This document shows, piece by piece, positions 1-7,500 of a stretch of DNA of 27,999 bases (its first letter is position 1; every line of letters begins with the position of its first letter). The notes beneath the pieces are model-generated. The model worked only from the letters and a program-made list of their open reading frames with translations. It had not been told where the DNA came from and ran no database searches. Source of the stretch: DATJUF01 sp035524095 (GTDB lineage: Bacteria > Desulfobacterota > Binatia > Binatales > Binataceae); the NCBI GenBank assembly GCA_035524095.1, contig DATKPK010000238.1, positions 1-27,999 of the forward strand. Direction: 5' to 3'. The translations under genes were made by a program, and so were the position numbers.

Positions 1-69
1 GCTTCCCTTAACGTGTCGGTGGCCGCAGCGGTCGCATTATTTGAGATAGCGCGGCGGCGCTCGTCCTAA
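1..69 (+). CDS. rlmB: SpoU/TrmH-family RNA 2'-O-methyltransferase, C-terminal fragment (probably RlmB)
   Basis: Only the last 22 codons are in the window, in frame 1, ending at TAA 67-69. They read ASLNVSVAAAVALFEIARRR then SS. The SLNVSVAAA motif is the hallmark C-terminal motif 3 of the SPOUT (SpoU) methyltransferases, which form the trefoil-knot SAM-binding site and methylate 2'-hydroxyls of rRNA or tRNA. In related genomes rlmB (23S rRNA G2251 methyltransferase) often lies just upstream of this tRNA-Thr/Tyr/Gly/Thr cluster, which favours RlmB over TrmH. That assignment is inference from context, because the specificity-determining part lies outside the window. The gene ends 110 bases before the first tRNA. 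Confidence 0.75.
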   Translation, partial: ASLNVSVAAAVALFEIARRRSS

Positions 70-132
70 GTCGTCGCTAGCGCAAAGCGCGATGTTCCCA
101 ACTACTCCTTCGCGTACATGGGGGTTGCTGTC

Positions 133-161
133 TTGACTTGCGCATTGGGGCAGAATAGATA
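133..161 (+). promoter_or_regulatory. Probable sigma70-type promoter of the tRNA cluster
   Basis: A -35-like TTGACT (133-138) is followed by exactly 17 bases and a -10-like TAGATA (156-161). Transcription would start near 168, about a dozen bases before the first tRNA (180), as expected for a tRNA operon with a short processed 5' leader. The -35 matches consensus at five of six positions; the -10 at only three. It is the best promoter-like pair between the methyltransferase stop and the tRNAs. Not verified experimentally. Confidence 0.45.
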
Positions 162-179
162 CAACGGTTTATCGCCCGC

Positions 180-251
180 GCCGATGTAGCTCAAAGGTAG
201 AGCAACCGCCTTGTAAGCGGTAGGTTGCGAGTTCGATTCTCGCCATCGGCT
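180..251 (+). tRNA. tRNA-Thr(TGT)
   Basis: A 72-base cloverleaf. Acceptor GCCGATG pairs with CATCGGC (244-250), discriminator T251. The D arm GCTC/GAGC has a short 7-base loop. The anticodon stem ACCGC/GCGGT encloses loop CTTGTAA, giving anticodon TGT (threonine, ACA codons). The T arm GCGAG/CTCGC encloses TTCGATT. No 3' CCA is encoded, so a CCA-adding enzyme is needed. First of four closely spaced tRNAs in the Thr-Tyr-Gly-Thr order known from many bacteria. Confidence 0.96.
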
Positions 252-277
252 TGGCCCGATGGCGGTGGAGATAGAGC

Positions 278-363
278 GGAGAGGTTCCCGAGCGGCCAAA
301 GGGAGCAGACTGTAAATCTGCCGGCTTATGCCTACGGAGGTTCGAATCCTCCCCTCTCCACCA
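278..363 (+). tRNA. tRNA-Tyr(GTA)
   Basis: A class II tRNA with a long variable arm (GGC/GCC stem-loop), as expected for bacterial tRNA-Tyr. Acceptor GGAGAGG pairs with CCTCTCC (353-359), discriminator A360, and the 3' CCA is encoded (361-363). The D arm is TCCC/GGGA. The anticodon stem GCAGA/TCTGC encloses CTGTAAA, giving anticodon GTA. The T arm is GGAGG/CCTCC with TTCGAAT. It lies 26 bases after tRNA-Thr(TGT), almost certainly on the same precursor. Confidence 0.97.
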
Positions 364-400
364 AAAAAACTGCGCACGGGTGATTGGCGCAAAGGCAAGG

Positions 401-476
401 GCGGGAGTAGCTCAGTTGGTAGAGCGCGAGCCTTCCAAGCTCGGGGTCGCGGGTTCGAATCCCGTCTCCCGCTCCA
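401..476 (+). tRNA. tRNA-Gly(TCC)
   Basis: Acceptor GCGGGAG pairs with CTCCCGC (466-472), discriminator T473, encoded CCA 474-476. D arm GCTC/GAGC; anticodon stem CGAGC/GCTCG around loop CTTCCAA, anticodon TCC (GGA/GGG glycine codons). T arm CGGG/CCCG with TTCGAAT. Third member of the tRNA cluster; 37 bases separate it from tRNA-Tyr. Confidence 0.97.
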
Positions 477-535
477 GAAACGATCAGCGGGTTCGCGGGT
501 TAGTTTGGCGGAATGACCGAGGAGTACGTAGATTT

Positions 536-608
<73 letters not shown>

Positions 609-702
609 TTGAGCTTTCTGAGGCGGCTCGGTGAATCGAGGGACTGCCGCAAGTCATAGGGCGCGTCGCCAATAGGACGGCGCGTGATCGGAGGCGTTTT
701 CG

Positions 703-855
703 ATGAGAGATCTGATCGGATTAGCGTGCGATGGGTGTAAGAGGCGTAACTACACTACGAGCAAGAATAAAAAGCGGCAAACCGAAAAATTCGCCATCAA
801 AAAGTTCTGTCCGAGCTGCCGGAGCCATACTCTGCATAAAGAGGCAAAGGTGTAG
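703..855 (+). CDS. rpmG: 50S ribosomal protein L33 (zinc-ribbon form)
   Basis: A 50-residue protein starting MRDLIGLACDGC and ending HKEAKV, the usual L33 length. It has two CxxC pairs, Cys9/Cys12 (CDGC) and Cys36/Cys39 (CPSC), so it is the zinc-binding (C+) form. L33 sits near the E-site of the 50S subunit. The ATG at 703 is preceded by GGAGG (690-694) with an 8-base spacer, a strong ribosome-binding site. It lies between tRNA-Thr(GGT) and tRNA-Trp, a position it keeps in many bacteria, where a tuf gene often stands just upstream. The S14 in this window is also the zinc form, so the ribosome seems to use the zinc-dependent paralogues. Confidence 0.95.
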   Translation: MRDLIGLACDGCKRRNYTTSKNKKRQTEKFAIKKFCPSCRSHTLHKEAKV

Positions 856-894
856 CGATCCGACTGCGTGTTGGACGCTGGGTTGAGAGAATTT

Positions 895-971
895 GGGTCA
901 GTAGCTCTAATTGGCAGAGCATCGGACTCCAAATCCGAGGGTTGCAGGTTCGAATCCTGCCTGGCCCGCCA
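895..971 (+). tRNA. tRNA-Trp(CCA)
   Basis: Acceptor GGGTCAG pairs with CTGGCCC (961-967, one T-G wobble), discriminator G968, encoded CCA 969-971. D arm GCTC/GAGC; anticodon stem TCGGA/TCCGA around CTCCAAA, anticodon CCA (UGG). T arm GCAGG/CCTGC with TTCGAAT. It lies directly upstream of secE-nusG, the common bacterial arrangement. Confidence 0.97.
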
Positions 972-1082
972 ATTCTCTTGAGCGCCGAAGATTGCTCTGA
1001 GTTCAGACCGCGCGATGAGCCCATCGGCGGACAGTTTGTTCGGCTAATTGAAGCAAAAGCCGCGCCGAAATCGCAATAATTC

Positions 1083-1111
1083 TTGACGAAAATCTGATCT
1101 AAGGTTGTAAC
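1083..1111 (+). promoter_or_regulatory. Promoter-like site immediately upstream of secE
   Basis: TTGACG (1083-1088), a 17-base spacer and TGTAAC (1106-1111) resemble a sigma70 promoter; the -35 matches five and the -10 four of six consensus positions. Transcription would start near 1118, only a few bases before the secE ATG (1123). That leaves no room for a Shine-Dalgarno sequence, and none is visible. Either the site gives a nearly leaderless secE-nusG mRNA or it is a chance match and secE is read from tRNA-Trp upstream. Confidence 0.4.
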
Positions 1112-1122
1112 GCTCGATTAAA

Positions 1123-1326
1123 ATGGCTAGCATCAAAGGTTACCTCGAAGAGGGTATAAGTTTTGTCAAGGAGTCCTGGACCGAACTGTCCAAGGTCCAC
1201 TTCCCGTCGCCCAAAGATACCATGCAGGCGACCTTGGTTGTGGTACTGTTAACGATTGTTATAGCGCTTTGGCTGGGACTGATTGATATGGGGGCGAGCC
1301 GACTTATTCGTCAATTAGTGAGTTAG
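1123..1326 (+). CDS. secE: Preprotein translocase subunit SecE
   Basis: A 67-residue short-form SecE. Residues about 1-35 form an amphipathic N-terminal helix with the conserved SWTELSKVHFPS segment, followed by one membrane span of about 20 residues (QATLVVVLLTIVIALWLGL). SecE clamps the two halves of SecY together in the inner-membrane translocon, and its partner secY is at the far end of this window. It precedes nusG, as in nearly all bacteria. No Shine-Dalgarno motif precedes the ATG at 1123; no better in-frame start exists, and the family motif begins soon after this one. Confidence 0.95.
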   Translation: MASIKGYLEEGISFVKESWTELSKVHFPSPKDTMQATLVVVLLTIVIALWLGLIDMGASRLIRQLVS

Positions 1327-1399
1327 AGGATCTACCTTAGCAACAGCCGCGAGTTTGATGAACGGAGCGTACGCTCAGTAGTCATTACAAAATCCGCAG

Positions 1400-1990
1400 A
1401 TGGAAGACGCAGTAACCCCAGAATTGAAAAATGGCGGCACCCGAAAGTGGTATGTCGTTCATACCTATTCGGGTTACGAGCAGAAGGCCAAGGCCGCGCT
1501 CGAAGAACGGGTGCGCTTGCTTCGGATGCATAAGGAGACAGAAGCGATTGCTGACCGGATAGGCGAAGTGGTTGTGCCGATAGAGCGTGTGCAGGAATTG
1601 GGTAAGGGCGGCCAGCGTAAGGTCTCCAATCGCAAGTTTTTCCCGGGCTACATCTTCGTCAACATGGAGTTGGATGATGAGACTTGGCACGTGATCAAGG
1701 ATACTCCCAAGGTCACAGGCTTCGTGGGTCATTCGACAATGCCGCCTGAAGTTCCGGAGTCGGAAGTTCACGCGATTCGGCAACAGATGGAAGAGGGGGC
1801 GCTCAAACCCAAGCCCAAAGTTCAATTCGAAGTGGGGGAAGCGGTCAAGGTAGTCGACGGGCCGTTTCAAGACTTTAACGGGACGGTGGAAGAGGTCCGC
1901 CCCGACAAAGGCAAGGTGCGGGTTCTTATATCGATTTTCGGACGGGCAACTCCGGTCGAACTCGATTTCGTGCAGGTGGAAAAATCGTAG
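1400..1990 (+). CDS. nusG: Transcription termination/antitermination protein NusG
   Basis: A 196-residue protein of normal family length. The NGN domain begins at RKWYVVHTYSGYE (residues about 14-26) and includes the conserved RKFFPGYIFV segment that contacts the beta' clamp helices. A KOW domain follows at about residues 144-196 (VDGPFQDFNGTV...). NusG binds RNA polymerase, suppresses pausing, and through KOW links polymerase to Rho or ribosomal protein S10 (rpsJ, also in this window). It follows secE after 73 bases, a gap containing a perfect 12-base palindrome (1365-1376). The start at 1400 has no clear Shine-Dalgarno sequence but fits the family N-terminus. Confidence 0.97.
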   Translation: MEDAVTPELKNGGTRKWYVVHTYSGYEQKAKAALEERVRLLRMHKETEAIADRIGEVVVPIERVQELGKGGQRKVSNRKFFPGYIFVNMELDDETWHVIKDTPKVTGFVGHSTMPPEVPESEVHAIRQQMEEGALKPKPKVQFEVGEAVKVVDGPFQDFNGTVEEVRPDKGKVRVLISIFGRATPVELDFVQVEKS

Positions 1991-2023
1991 ACGACCGGAG
2001 CCGCGGTCAGGCCTTGCGAATCC

Positions 2024-2060
2024 CGTGGATATTCCCCGGCGCAGGCAAGCCGGGGTCCCG
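2024..2060 (+). promoter_or_regulatory. Hairpin in the rplK leader, candidate L1 autoregulatory site
   Basis: The 92-base nusG-rplK gap contains a perfect 7-bp stem CCCCGGC (2034-2040) / GCCGGGG (2049-2055) with an 8-base loop. Below it, GGA (2027-2029) can pair with TCC (2056-2058) across a TATT bulge, and CG (2024-2025) with CG (2059-2060) past a bulged T. No T-run follows, so it does not look like a simple terminator. Ribosomal protein L1 is known to repress its own operon by binding the rplK leader. The bulged two-part stem in that position is compatible with such a site, but I cannot show the L1 motif. Confidence 0.35.
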
Positions 2061-2082
2061 CTTCAAGCGTGATTAAATTCAG

Positions 2083-2508
2083 ATGGCGAAGAAAGTAACG
2101 GGCCAGATCAAATTGCAAATTCCCGCTGGAGCGGCGAATCCGTCCCCTCCGGTCGGACCGGCGTTGGGTCAGCGCGGTGTCAATATTATGGAGTTCTGCA
2201 AGGCGTTTAACGCCCAGACGCAGAGCCTCCAAGGTCTAGTTGTTCCGGTAATCATTACGGTTTACGCAGACCGTTCGTTTACATTCATAACGAAGAGTCC
2301 GCCTGCGCCGGTATTGTTGCTCAAGGCGGCTGGGATCCCGAAGGGTTCGCCTACGCCGAATAAAAGCAAGGTCGGGAAGGTTACGCGCAAGCAAGTCGAG
2401 GAGATCGCCAAGACTAAACTGAAAGATTTGAACGCGATTGACCTGAGTGCGGCGATGCGCTCAGTAGAGGGCACGGCGCGATCGATGGGAATCGATGTTA
2501 CGGACTAG
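2083..2508 (+). CDS. rplK: 50S ribosomal protein L11
   Basis: A 141-residue protein, exactly the usual size. The N-terminal domain has the proline-rich NPSPPVGPALGQRGVNIMEF segment (about residues 22-41) that contacts EF-G and forms the thiostrepton pocket. The C-terminal domain, with the SKVGKVTRKQVEEIA segment, binds the 23S GTPase-associated centre. First gene of the rplKAJL-rpoBC cluster. Its ATG follows a leader with a strong hairpin but no obvious Shine-Dalgarno sequence; rplA begins 11 bases after its stop. Confidence 0.98.
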   Translation: MAKKVTGQIKLQIPAGAANPSPPVGPALGQRGVNIMEFCKAFNAQTQSLQGLVVPVIITVYADRSFTFITKSPPAPVLLLKAAGIPKGSPTPNKSKVGKVTRKQVEEIAKTKLKDLNAIDLSAAMRSVEGTARSMGIDVTD

Positions 2509-2519
2509 CGGAGAGTCTA

Positions 2520-3224
2520 ATGGCTGGGAAGAAGTATAAAGAGGCGCTGAAAAAGGTTGATCGCCAGAAGCACTATCCGCTTCAAGAGGCGCTCAAGCTC
2601 GTAATCGATAGCAAGACCGCGAAGTTCGACGAGACGGTAGAGATGGCCGTTCGGCTTGGCGTCGACCCCCGGCAGGCCGATCAAAATGTTCGCGGTACTG
2701 TGGTGCTGCCGAACGGCACTGGTAAGGTCGCTCGAGTGCTGGTGCTGGCCAAGGGTGCCAAAGAAATCGAGGCGCGTGAGGCGGGTGCGGATTTCGTCGG
2801 TGGCGAAGATCTGATCAAGCGGATTCAAGAAGAAAATTGGCTCGACTTCGATCGCGTGATTGCGACGCCGGATATCATGGGAGCGGTCGGCCGAATCGGA
2901 AAGATTCTCGGGCCGCGTGGCCTGATGCCAAATCCGCGTGTCGGCACAGTGACTTTCGATGTCGCTAAGGCAGTGAGCGAGGTCAAGGCCGGCAAGGTCG
3001 ACTATCGCGTTGACAAAGCAGGCGTAGTGCATGCGCGTATCGGCAAAATCAGTTTCGGCGATGAAAAGCTATCACAGAATGCCCATGCTCTACTTGACGC
3101 GATCGTGCGCTCAAAGCCGGCCAGCGCCAAGGGGAATTACATAAAGAGCGTCGCTTTGGCCTCAACGATGGGTCCGGGCGTGCGCGTCGATCCCGCAACG
3201 GCGCGAGCTGCTGCGGCTGCTTAG
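2520..3224 (+). CDS. rplA: 50S ribosomal protein L1
   Basis: A 234-residue L1 protein. It has the family signature DRVIATPDIM followed by KILGPRGLMPNPRVGT (about residues 117-142), which contacts 23S helices 76-78 in the mobile L1 stalk at the E-site. L1 is also the translational repressor of rplKA in studied bacteria. GGAGAG (2509-2514) stands five bases before the ATG. An alanine-rich tail ends the protein. Confidence 0.98.
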   Translation: MAGKKYKEALKKVDRQKHYPLQEALKLVIDSKTAKFDETVEMAVRLGVDPRQADQNVRGTVVLPNGTGKVARVLVLAKGAKEIEAREAGADFVGGEDLIKRIQEENWLDFDRVIATPDIMGAVGRIGKILGPRGLMPNPRVGTVTFDVAKAVSEVKAGKVDYRVDKAGVVHARIGKISFGDEKLSQNAHALLDAIVRSKPASAKGNYIKSVALASTMGPGVRVDPATARAAAAA

Positions 3225-3249
3225 GCGGCGCGACTACAGGACGGATTAG

Positions 3250-3825
3250 ATGCGTAAGGAAGAAAAAAGCGCACTGGTCGAGGAACTCTCGGCGAGTTTC
3301 GGCCGGGCCAGTATCGCCCTGATATCGGATTACAAAGGCGTCAAAGCGGGCGAATCGGACGATATGCGTCGGCGGATTCGTGCGGTAAACGGCGAGTTCC
3401 GTGTGGCCAAGAACACCTTGGTCCGACGGGCGATTAAAGACACTCGATACGCCGTGCTTGAGCCTTCGCTCAGTGGTCCATTGGGCTTGGTCCTGAGCTA
3501 TGCGGATCCGGTTGAGCTCGCCAAGACGGTTAGTTCGCTCAAAGAGTTAGGTGAGCGGTTCAAGATTCGGGGCGGTGTACTCGACGGCAAGCCAATCACA
3601 GCGGCCGAGGTCGAGGCGCTGGCATCCTTACCGCCGCGTGAAGTGATTTTTGCGCAATTGCTAGGCCTGTTGCAGGCTCCGGCAACTCAGCTGGCGCGAT
3701 TGCTTAACGAGCCAGGCTCGTCGCTGGCGCGGCTGCTCGGTGCGATCGAAAAGAGGCAATCAGCGGCAGCACCGGTGCAACCTGCTGAAACTCCGGCAGA
3801 GGGCGCAGCGCCGGCTTCGGCTTGA
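3250..3825 (+). CDS. rplJ: 50S ribosomal protein L10
   Basis: A 191-residue protein. The N-terminal rRNA-binding domain begins MRKEEKSALVEELSASF, with the conserved FRVAKNTLVRRAI segment near residue 57. The C-terminal helix that docks L7/L12 dimers (LARLLNEPGSSLARLLGAIE) is followed by an Ala/Pro/Glu-rich tail of about 20 residues. L10 forms the base of the L12 stalk. It begins only 25 bases after rplA, too little for the long L10-leader structure found upstream of rplJ in many bacteria. If L10 autoregulates here, its site must be elsewhere. Confidence 0.97.
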   Translation: MRKEEKSALVEELSASFGRASIALISDYKGVKAGESDDMRRRIRAVNGEFRVAKNTLVRRAIKDTRYAVLEPSLSGPLGLVLSYADPVELAKTVSSLKELGERFKIRGGVLDGKPITAAEVEALASLPPREVIFAQLLGLLQAPATQLARLLNEPGSSLARLLGAIEKRQSAAAPVQPAETPAEGAAPASA

Positions 3826-3909
3826 CTGTTAGTTACAGCAACATGAATTGGCTGCGGGTGCGCTCCCACATACCGCTCCGCTGGCCGTGAGGATAAGGAG
3901 AGAAATCAG

Positions 3910-4302
3910 ATGTCAGAAGCAGGACAGCTTAGCCGCGACCAGGTGAAGGACTATCTCAAGAACCTGAGCCTATTGGACGCCGCGGCGCTCGTAAAAGAGT
4001 TGGAAACGGAACTCGGCGTCTCGGCGGCGGCGCCGATGGCGGTAGCGGCGGCCCCGGCTGCAGGCGGCGTCGCGGCGGCTCCGGTTGAGAAAGATGAGTT
4101 CAGTGTGGTTTTGACTGCGGCTGGTGACAAGAAGATCCAAGTAATCAAAGTGGTCCGCGAACTGACTGGATTGGGCCTGAAAGAAGCTAAAGATTTAGTC
4201 GATGGCGCGCCTAAGGCCGTTAAAGAAGGACTCAACAAGGCAGAAGCCGAGGACGTCAAAAAGAAATTGGAAGAGGTTGGCGGATCAGTCGAACTGAAAT
4301 AG
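3910..4302 (+). CDS. rplL: 50S ribosomal protein L7/L12
   Basis: A 130-residue protein with the three family parts: an N-terminal dimerisation helix pair (residues 1 to about 36), an Ala/Pro/Gly-rich flexible hinge (about 37-60), and the factor-binding domain with KIQVIKVVRELTGLGLKEAK (about 75-94). L7/L12 recruits EF-Tu, EF-G, IF2 and release factors and is present in several copies per ribosome. It fits that need that AAGGAGAG (3895-3902) gives it one of the strongest Shine-Dalgarno sequences in the window. The 84-base gap before it has a small bulged hairpin (3854-3876) of unknown meaning. Confidence 0.98.
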   Translation: MSEAGQLSRDQVKDYLKNLSLLDAAALVKELETELGVSAAAPMAVAAAPAAGGVAAAPVEKDEFSVVLTAAGDKKIQVIKVVRELTGLGLKEAKDLVDGAPKAVKEGLNKAEAEDVKKKLEEVGGSVELK

Positions 4303-4401
4303 AGGCTGGAGGGCTTTTGGCATCCAGTTTACGGCATGAGCACGTGGCTGGCCGCGAGCGTCAAAGTACCGTGGTCGCGCACGGGTGCCGATTAATGTTC
4401 A

Positions 4402-4456
4402 CGGAGCAATCTGAACCGATGGCTAGGGTTTGGGTTGCTCCGGTTCAGCTTTTATT
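4402..4456 (+). terminator. Attenuator/terminator-like element between rplL and rpoB
   Basis: CTGAACCG (4411-4418) pairs perfectly with CGGTTCAG (4441-4448), directly followed by CTTTTATT, a T-rich tract like that of an intrinsic terminator. A second perfect 8-base pair, CGGAGCAA (4402-4409) with TTGCTCCG (4435-4442), interleaves with the first and shares bases 4441-4442. The two stems are therefore mutually exclusive, or form a pseudoknot if trimmed. A partial terminator between rplL and rpoB is known in E. coli, where it makes ribosomal proteins in excess over polymerase subunits. Assigning that role here is inference from position and structure. Confidence 0.6.
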
Positions 4457-4527
4457 AGGGTGCGCTTTCGCTGAAGAGAGTGCTGCCTATAGTTCCAGCC
4501 GTTTGCGGGCATGCCCGGCGGACTCTT

Positions 4528-4544
4528 CCTCCCGTCGGACGAGG
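4528..4544 (+). promoter_or_regulatory. rpoB ribosome-binding site with possible sequestering hairpin
   Basis: The rpoB Shine-Dalgarno sequence GAGG (4541-4544) lies five bases before the ATG at 4550. CCTC (4528-4531) is its exact complement, and CC/GG (4532-4533 with 4537-4538) extends the pairing around a GTC loop with a two-base bulge. The small hairpin would hide the ribosome-binding site. The site fixes the rpoB start at 4550 rather than the in-frame ATG at 4511. The masking role is speculative because the stem is short. Confidence 0.4.
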
Positions 4545-4549
4545 TAAAA

Positions 4550-7500
4550 ATGGCTCAACTAACGCAAGTCACAAGTAATCTTCGCCTTCGCCGCTCCTTC
4601 GGCAAGATCAAGAAGATTATTGATATACCGAACCTGATCGAGATTCAGAAACGTTCGTACGAGGAATTTCTTCAGGCTGACGTACGCTCTGACGAGCGTG
4701 AAGATAAAGGACTGCAGGCTGTCTTCAAGTCAGTATTTCCGATCAAGGATTTTAACGAGACGGCTTCGCTGGAATTCGTCAGCTATGAGCTGGGTATTCC
4801 CAAGTACGATGTCGAAGAATGCCATCAGCGTGGCATGACTTACGCTGCGCCGCTCAAGGTCAAGATTCAGCTTGTTATCTGGGACGTCGAAAATGGGCGA
4901 CGATCGATCAAGAACGTCAAGGAGCAAGAGGTCTATTTTGGCGAAATTCCGTTGATGACCGCGAACGGTACTTTCATGGTCAACGGTACTGAGCGGGTTA
5001 TCGTTTCGCAGCTCCATCGTTCGCCTGGTGTTTTTTTCGAGCATGACAAGGGCCGGACGCATTCGACCGGCAAGCTGCTTTATTCGGCGCGGATCATTCC
5101 TTATCGCGGAAGCTGGATCGATTTCGAGTTCGATCCACGCGACGTGCTCTATGTTCGGATCGATCGGCGGCGCAAGTTCCCGGCGACAGTGCCGCTCCGT
5201 GCACTCGGGATGACTACAGAGGACCTGCTCAACTATTTCTATCGCAAGGACGTGCTGATCCTGCGTGACCATCAGCTCGCTAAGGAGTTCAACCCGGAGC
5301 AATTGCTTGGATCGCGGGTCTCACGCGAAGTGAAAGATCCCAAAACCGGGGATGTTATCGCGCGCGAGGGCCGCAAATTCAACAAGGCAACCGTGCGAGC
5401 ATTGCAGGCAGCGGGACTCACCGAGATTCCGATCGCGATGGAAGAGGCGGTCGGACGTATCTCGGCGCATGATGTAGTCGACTCGACGACTGGCGAAGTG
5501 CTGATTCAGTGCAATGAAGAGCTGAACGAAGAAACTATCGAGAGGCTTAAAGCCCACGCCGTTCCGATTATCGAGGTGCTCTATACCGAGGATCAACCGG
5601 GAGGAGGGCCGCTACGGCTGACGCTTGCGCAGGACAAGCTCGAAAAGCCCGAAGACGCGATTATTGAAATCTACCGGCGGTTGCGGCCAGGCGATCCGCC
5701 GACGCTGCAAACCGCGACGACGTTTTTTAACAACCTGTTTTTCAATCCTGAACGGTATGACCTGTCGAAGGTTGGGCGGCTTAAGCTCAACCATAAGTTG
5801 AAGCTCGATATTCCGCTCGAACAGGGCACTTTGCGCCGCGAGGATATTCTTGAAGTCGTCCGTTATCTGATCGATCTCAAGAGCGGAGTCGGCCAGATTG
5901 ACGATATCGACCATCTTGGCAACCGGCGGGTGCGTGCGGTCGGCGAATTGGTCGAAAATCAGTTCCGGATCGGACTCGTACGAATGGAGCGTGCGATCAA
6001 AGAGCGGATGAGTCTGCAGGATATCGAAACTCTGATGCCGCAGGAATTGGTCAACTACAAACCAGCCTCTGCGGTAATTAAGGAATTTTTCGGCTCCTCG
6101 CAGCTATCGCAGTTCATGGACCAGACGAATCCGCTTTCAGAGATTGCGCATAAGCGGCGGCTTTCGGCGCTTGGCCCCGGCGGCCTTACGCGTGAACGCG
6201 CAGGCTTCGAGGTTCGTGACGTCCATCCGACGCATTACGGGCGGGTCTGTCCAATTGAGACTCCCGAAGGTCCGAATATCGGTCTTATCGCTGCGCTCTC
6301 GACCTACGCCCGCGTTAACGAATACGGCTTTATCGAAACGCCTTATCGCGAAGTCGAAAACGGCCGTGTGACCGACCGAATCGTCTATTTGTCGGCTTTG
6401 CAAGAAGAAGAGACGGTCATTGCTCAGGCGAATGCCCCACTCGATAGCCAGGGCCGTTTCGAAAACGAGTTGGTATCTGCCCGAATCGGCGGTGAGTTCA
6501 CAGTGGTACGGCGCGAAGAGGTCCAGTATATGGACGTGTCGCCGAACCAACTTGTGTCAGTTGCAGCGTCGCTGATTCCGTTCCTCGAAAATGACGACGC
6601 GAATCGTGCCCTGATGGGTTCGAATATGCAGCGGCAGGCGGTGCCTTTGCTCAAGACGGAGGCGCCGCTGGTTGGCACCGGCCTCGAAATGACGGTCGGC
6701 CGCGACTCGGGCGTTACCACTATCGCCAAGCGGGACGGCGTGATCGAAAGCGTCGATGCTGAGCGAATCGTCGTGCGAGCAGATAAGCAAAACAAGGATC
6801 TGCGCGACGCTGGGGTCGACATATATAACCTGGTTAAGTACCAGCGTTCGAATCAAAACACGTGTATCAATCAGCGACCGATTGTCGTCAAAGGCGAGCG
6901 GGTCAAGGCTGGCGACGTACTGGCCGACGGTCCGTCGACCGACATGGGTGAGCTCGCACTCGGACGCAACGTGGTGGTCGCATTCATGCCGTGGGGCGGC
7001 TACAACTTCGAGGATTCGATTCTTATCTCGGAGCGCGTCGTCAAAGAGGACTTGTTTACGTCGGTACATATTGAGGAATTCGAATGTATCGCACGTGACA
7101 CGAAGCTTGGGCCTGAAGAAATAACGCGAGATATCCCCAATGTCGGTGAGGATGCGCTCAAGAATCTGGACACCAGCGGGATCATCCGAATCGGCGCAGA
7201 AGTACGTCCAGGCGATATCCTGGTCGGAAAGATTACGCCGAAGGGCGAGACCCAGCTAAGTCCAGAAGAGAAGCTTCTCCGCGCAATCTTTGGCGAAAAG
7301 GCAGGCGAGGTGCGCGATACTTCGTTGCGTGTGCCACCTGGCGTTGAAGGAGCGGTAATCGACGCGCGAGTATTTTCGCGCCGAGGTGTCACCCGCGACG
7401 ATCGTACGCAAGAGATTCAGCAGCTCGAAGCCGAGCGGCTGAAGCAGGACGAAGGCGAAGAAGTCCGAATCATCCGCCAGGAGACGCTGCGCAAGCTGAA

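Noticed and set aside
1039..1069. TTCGGC/GCCGAA inverted repeat after tRNA-Trp as a terminator
   Set aside because: The stem is only six bases with a 19-base loop and no T tract follows.
3854..3876. Bulged hairpin before rplL as a kink-turn L10-binding site
   Set aside because: It has a three-base bulge but lacks the adjacent tandem G-A pairs of a kink-turn, and the position after rplJ is wrong for an L10 leader.
4317..4547. A 76-codon open frame in the rplL-rpoB spacer
   Set aside because: It covers the attenuator-like element, has no ribosome-binding site and no recognisable protein features, and runs up to the rpoB start.
4511..4549. An upstream in-frame ATG for rpoB
   Set aside because: It lies within a 12-base palindrome, has no ribosome-binding site and adds residues not typical of RpoB; ATG 4550 has GAGG five bases upstream.
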